The position numbers and the translations under genes were made by a program. From the NCBI GenBank assembly GCA_022573095.1, contig JACZUR010000095.1:1-7995 (forward strand): a stretch of DNA of 7,995 nt. The letters run 5' to 3'. The notes beneath the pieces are model-generated. The model ran no database searches, had not been told where the DNA came from, and saw nothing but the letters and a program-made list of their open reading frames with translations. Source of the DNA: Gemmatimonadota bacterium. GTDB taxonomy: Bacteria; Gemmatimonadota; Gemmatimonadetes; Gemmatimonadales; GWC2-71-9. Shown piece after piece: positions 5,750-7,995 of the stretch (position 1 is its first letter; every line of letters begins with the position of its first letter).

Positions 5750-5859
5750 TATCCCTGGTGATTTGGAAGCGCCAGCGGACGGCTCGAGACCAGCGTATGT
5801 GTGGCAGCTTTGCGCATGGCAAGAAATAGCGCGGGAACCTATGGGCAGTTCCGTTAGAC
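5738..5859 (+). other. attC recombination site, long type (site 3)
   Basis: R' is a perfect core, GTTAGAC (5853-5859). The 3' half 5814-5852 matches 165-203 of site 1 at 33 of 39 positions. The 5' arm is recognisable only by pairing: GCCCTAGTATCCC (5743-5755) faces GGGAACCTATGGGC (5833-5846). A clear R'' (RYYYAAC) is missing on the left, so the left boundary is approximate and the site may have lost function for the upstream gene while still bounding the histidine-phosphatase cassette. Confidence 0.65.
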
Positions 5860-6498
5860 CGCACACGCTGTGTCACGCCCGACGATAATTCTTGTTCGGC
5901 ACGGCCGGACGCAGCTGCGATCTGACCAGCGGATACGAGGGACCGGATTATCTGACTTTGTGGACCGAGTCGACGCTAGTGGGATCGCTGCGACACCCGC
6001 TCCGTCGGGCGATCTTTGCAAACGCGTGTCGCAAGCGGGACTTGTGGTTTGCAGCGATCTGCTCCGTGCCGTCGAGTCGGCGCGGATGTTGGCTCCGTTG
6101 CAGACGCCGGTTGCAGATGCCCTATTCAGGGAAGCGGCCCTGCCTACTGGCATTCGAGTTCCGATTTTGCTGCGCGCTCATACTTGGGCCGCTATTTCGC
6201 GAGCGCTGTGGTTGCTGGGTTGGTCTGGTTCGGGAGAATCTCTCATTGAAACTCGCTCGCGTGCTGGTCGGGCTGCGGACCGTCTGATCTACTACTCCCG
6301 CGAGCGCGGTTCCGTCGCGCTCGTTGCGCACGGCGTCATCAATCTGCTGATCGCTCGCCAGCTCCGGGCGCGTGGCTGGCAGGGGCGCTGGGTGACGAGG
6401 CTGGGGAACTGGTCGAGTTCGACTTTCATAGATGAGGTCTAACCAGTCGCTGCACCGGACACCGCTCTTCAACTCGGAGTGCCAGGCGTAGACTTTTG
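5854..6498 (+). mobile_element. Integron gene cassette carrying the histidine-phosphatase gene
   Basis: The unit starts within GTTAGACC (5853-5860) and closes at GGTCTAAC (6436-6443), an exact 8-bp inverted complement. The gene begins 16 bp after the left boundary and its stop codon lies inside R'', so the unit is almost wholly coding plus attC. Confidence 0.7.
5870..6442 (+). CDS. Histidine phosphatase (phosphoglycerate-mutase-like) family protein
   Basis: 190 residues with the full catalytic set of the superfamily. The RHG motif is at 10-12 with the phospho-accepting H11, a second arginine at R66 (SDLLRAVESA), an acidic E89 (FREAALP), and H154 in the C-terminal VAHGVINLL. It should be a cytoplasmic phosphatase acting through a phosphohistidine; the substrate (sugar phosphate, phosphoprotein or nucleotide) cannot be told. 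GTG 5870 is taken as the start because the RHG strand follows at once; no later start keeps it and there is no room for an SD between the recombination site and the codon. TAA 6440-6442 is part of the attC R'' core. All motifs are intact, so it is probably active. Confidence 0.85.
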   Translation: MSRPTIILVRHGRTQLRSDQRIRGTGLSDFVDRVDASGIAATPAPSGDLCKRVSQAGLVVCSDLLRAVESARMLAPLQTPVADALFREAALPTGIRVPILLRAHTWAAISRALWLLGWSGSGESLIETRSRAGRAADRLIYYSRERGSVALVAHGVINLLIARQLRARGWQGRWVTRLGNWSSSTFIDEV

Positions 6499-6504
6499 TT
6501 ACGG
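6437..6504 (+). other. attC-like site, short type, after the histidine-phosphatase gene
   Basis: R'' is GTCTAAC (6437-6443), the exact complement of R' GTTAGAC (5853-5859). About 68 bp on, GTTACGG (6498-6504) is a possible R'. The arms are partly complementary: CACCGGACACCG on the left against CGGAGTGCCAGG on the right, plus AGTC against GACT. The R'' call is strong. The right end is less certain because GTTACGG departs from GTTRRRY. Confidence 0.55.
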
Positions 6505-6688
6505 GAGGTGTTGCAACGGTCAGTAGCTTCCGGTGACGGTGTCGAACACTCAAGAGGCGATAGACCTGTGGATCGCCACTGCACATTGCGGGAGGGGGGG
6601 TGTATTTGATCGCATAAAACGAATTGCGGCCTAACACTGCAGACAACGATGCGGTGACGTGCCGCTTACCAGCAGAGTATTATTCTAA
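6505..6688 (+). other. Stretch without a credible gene, holding a second R''-like core
   Basis: I find no convincing coding region here; the best short frame (about 33 codons from GTG near 6508) has an SD too close to be useful. GCCTAAC at 6629-6635 looks like another R''. Downstream, the reverse complement of 6660-6683 resembles the sequence after it (TAACACT against TAATACT), so 6629 to about 6683 may be a further degraded attC just before the methyltransferase gene. If so, 6499-6635 would be a small cassette without an ORF. A run of seven G lies at 6594-6600. Confidence 0.35.
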
Positions 6689-7270
6689 ATGTTCAGATGG
6701 ATCATCCTCGCGGTGTTGATTGCCGCACTCAGCATTTCCAAGTCCTACCGCCGCCGCGCGCAGCTGGCTACTGGAACTATCCCACGCAGCAGGGAAGGTG
6801 GGGCCGCAATGGCCGCGCGGGGCCTGATTGCTCTCCCTCTCTTCTTTTCAATCTTTGCGTACGTGATTGATCCCAATTGGATGGCATGGTCCGCATTCGC
6901 GCTGCCGTTGTGGCTACGGTGGACGTGTGCCGCTACTGCAGCGTTGACAGTGCCGGGCACGTGGTGGGTGTTTCGAAACATCGGCAGCAACGTTAGCGAA
7001 ACGGTGCTAACCAAAGACAACCACGAGTTGGTAACCACCGGACCGTATCGATGGGTACGCCATCCGCTGTACACGGTGAGTCTGATAATGATCGTTTCTA
7101 TCGGTATCATGGCGGCGAATTGGTTTATTCTTGCACTTACCGGAGTTGCGGTTGTGCTGATCCGGTCTCTGGTGATTCCCCGGGAGGAGAGTGAATTGCT
7201 GGCCAAGTTTGGTGATGACTACAAGAAGTACCAGGAACGTACAGGGCGGATCGTGCCAAGACTAGGGTAG
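6689..7270 (+). CDS. Membrane methyltransferase of the isoprenylcysteine carboxyl / phospholipid methyltransferase type
   Basis: 193 residues. Hydrophobic segments lie at about 1-16, 43-61, 64-95 and 128-160. The C-terminal half has the signature of ICMT/PEMT-type bacterial enzymes: GPYRWVRHPLYT at 118-129, paired glutamates E166/E167 after the last helix, and Y178 and Y181 before the end motif TGRIVPRLG. These residues bind S-adenosylmethionine at the membrane in studied relatives. The methyl acceptor (lipid, isoprenoid-like thiol or other) is unknown. ATG 6689 lacks a good SD, like several cassette genes here. The gene is full length. Its right cassette boundary is not visible, since no RYYYAAC core occurs before the convergent gene. 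Confidence 0.85.
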   Translation: MFRWIILAVLIAALSISKSYRRRAQLATGTIPRSREGGAAMAARGLIALPLFFSIFAYVIDPNWMAWSAFALPLWLRWTCAATAALTVPGTWWVFRNIGSNVSETVLTKDNHELVTTGPYRWVRHPLYTVSLIMIVSIGIMAANWFILALTGVAVVLIRSLVIPREESELLAKFGDDYKKYQERTGRIVPRLG

Positions 7271-7346
7271 TTTGGGAGCGTGACGTCTGCTGTCGATTAA
7301 TTCCGGCAAGACGCCGCGGGGGGGGGCTTGCTGTGGGAGCAGGGGG

Positions 7347-7995
7347 CTAAAACGACCCGAGGTAGGTAGCTAAATCGCTAAGCATCAGATCGTAAAGCCT
7401 TTCACTGGCGCGTCGACGTGCAGTACTTGCGTTTCTGTGAGCCACTTTTGTCTCGGCTGGGAACGCATAGCTAGTTTCAAAGATTATCTCATCATCAACG
7501 AGATCGACGAGCTCGAGATTGCCTGCGGCCCGAAAAAAACTCAAGGTGCGCGAACCTATTCTCACAGTTTCAGTATTACGAGTCTCTGCCTCAATCAACA
7601 CGAGATATCGAAAATCACCGCTACTCAGCGTTCGCTTCAACTCCTCCCTGGCGTCACCGCGCGTCAATCCGAGAGATGCTCCGCTACTAATCCTCCAACC
7701 CAGATCTACCAGGAACGACTCGATGGGCGTATAGGTCGCATCGTTAACGGGCGTATCCGCGTCGGTGACGTCGCGTATAACTACTGCAGCTGTAACACCG
7801 TCGCGAATCTCTTGTCTCAGACTCGCGATCTCGTCTTCCAGCGGAGGTGGCAATGCGAGTCTCCGCGTCACGCCCGAGAGGATCTGATATTGCTGGACTA
7901 GCTGCGCAACTAGCGCTTCGGTTCTAGAGATTTGCCCGAATGCAGCGAGCGGATCGCTACTCACGAGCTGCCGGAGCTCCCCCAATTGAGCCCCG
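7347..7995 (-). CDS. Hypothetical protein, C-terminal part (runs off the right edge)
   Basis: The frame is open from the right edge to TAG at 7347-7349, about 215 codons, with the N-terminus missing. The early visible part (LRQLVSSDPLAAFGQISRTE and on to IASLRQEIRDGV) looks helical with heptad-like leucines. The rest alternates strands and helices: FLVDLGWRI, a helix AREELKRTL, FRYLVLIEAETRN, FFRAAGNLELVDL, EIIFETSYAF and a last basic helix (ASTARRRASERLYDLML). This resembles the layout of LPP20/FlgT/CsgG-like envelope proteins, in which a low-abundance-element reading (RYLVLIEAE) precedes a variable strand pair, but I do not truly recognise it. It is convergent with the methyltransferase gene, 76 bp away. 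It may mark the end of the array or be a cassette gene in reverse orientation. Confidence 0.7.
   Translation of the reverse strand, partial: GAQLGELRQLVSSDPLAAFGQISRTEALVAQLVQQYQILSGVTRRLALPPPLEDEIASLRQEIRDGVTAAVVIRDVTDADTPVNDATYTPIESFLVDLGWRISSGASLGLTRGDAREELKRTLSSGDFRYLVLIEAETRNTETVRIGSRTLSFFRAAGNLELVDLVDDEIIFETSYAFPAETKVAHRNASTARRRASERLYDLMLSDLATYLGSF

Noticed and set aside
7300..7335. Possible terminator between the convergent genes
   Set aside because: GCAAG and CTTGC flanking the G run give only a 5-bp stem with a long loop and no following T run.
7437..7901. + strand frame of 154 codons under the minus-strand gene
   Set aside because: The minus-strand frame is longer, open to the edge and has regular strand-helix character; the + frame lacks it and has no SD.
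1..7995. CRISPR array, tRNA, rRNA or insertion-sequence features
   Set aside because: The only repeats are the attC-type segments, with no regular spacers, no transposase frame and no tRNA-like fold noticed by reading.

Overview
This window reads as a stretch of integron gene-cassette array. Short, mostly single-gene units lie almost entirely on the + strand and are separated by attC-like recombination sites. No integrase gene, attI site or cassette promoter is visible, so the window is internal to an array or near its end. The strongest evidence is pairing between cassette ends. The first bases of a cassette (the R' core at the end of the preceding attC) are the inverted complement of the R'' core that closes the same cassette. 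I see this exactly over 11 bp for the DUF4242 cassette (205-215 with 571-581), over 10 of 11 bp for the DUF4396 cassette, over 7 bp for the MOSC cassette, and over 7 bp for the histidine-phosphatase cassette (5853-5859 with 6437-6443).

Layout. Positions 1-106 hold the 3' end of a cassette gene, probably a membrane protein. They are followed by a long attC (67-210), a DUF4242 gene (259-531), a second long attC related to the first (576-713), a DUF4396 membrane protein (757-1239), a shrunken attC (1248-1275), a YiiM-like MOSC protein (1304-1954) and a shorter attC (1982-2047). Next come a broken small gene with a good ribosome binding site (2063-2222), a secreted NTF2/SnoaL-like protein (2296-2769), an attC core lacking both arms (2776-2819), and a flavodoxin-family protein in visibly AT-richer DNA (2847-3593). 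A 23-codon ORF with a strong Shine-Dalgarno follows, then a TetA-like MFS exporter (3720-5042), a YdjM-like membrane metal-dependent hydrolase (5093-5749), a third long attC (about 5738-5859), and a phosphoglycerate-mutase-type histidine phosphatase (5870-6442). After that are an attC (6437-6504), about 180 bp without a credible gene, an ICMT/PEMT-type membrane methyltransferase (6689-7270), and a convergent minus-strand gene that runs off the right edge (7347-7995).

Organism. These are bacterial genes of moderately high GC, with ATG or GTG starts and both SD-led and SD-poor genes. The shared long attC family (about 120-145 bp, with relics at 2776 and 5814) suggests a sedentary chromosomal integron rather than a resistance integron with short, dissimilar attC sites. 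I cannot name the phylum safely; an uncultured environmental bacterium is the most I would say.

How the genes work together. They do not form a pathway. They look like independent accessory functions (putative metal binding, Moco-linked detoxification, flavin redox, efflux, membrane and methyl chemistry), as expected of a cassette array. The middle part (2050-5090) has lost clear attC sites, so those genes may now be fused into a larger, less mobile block.
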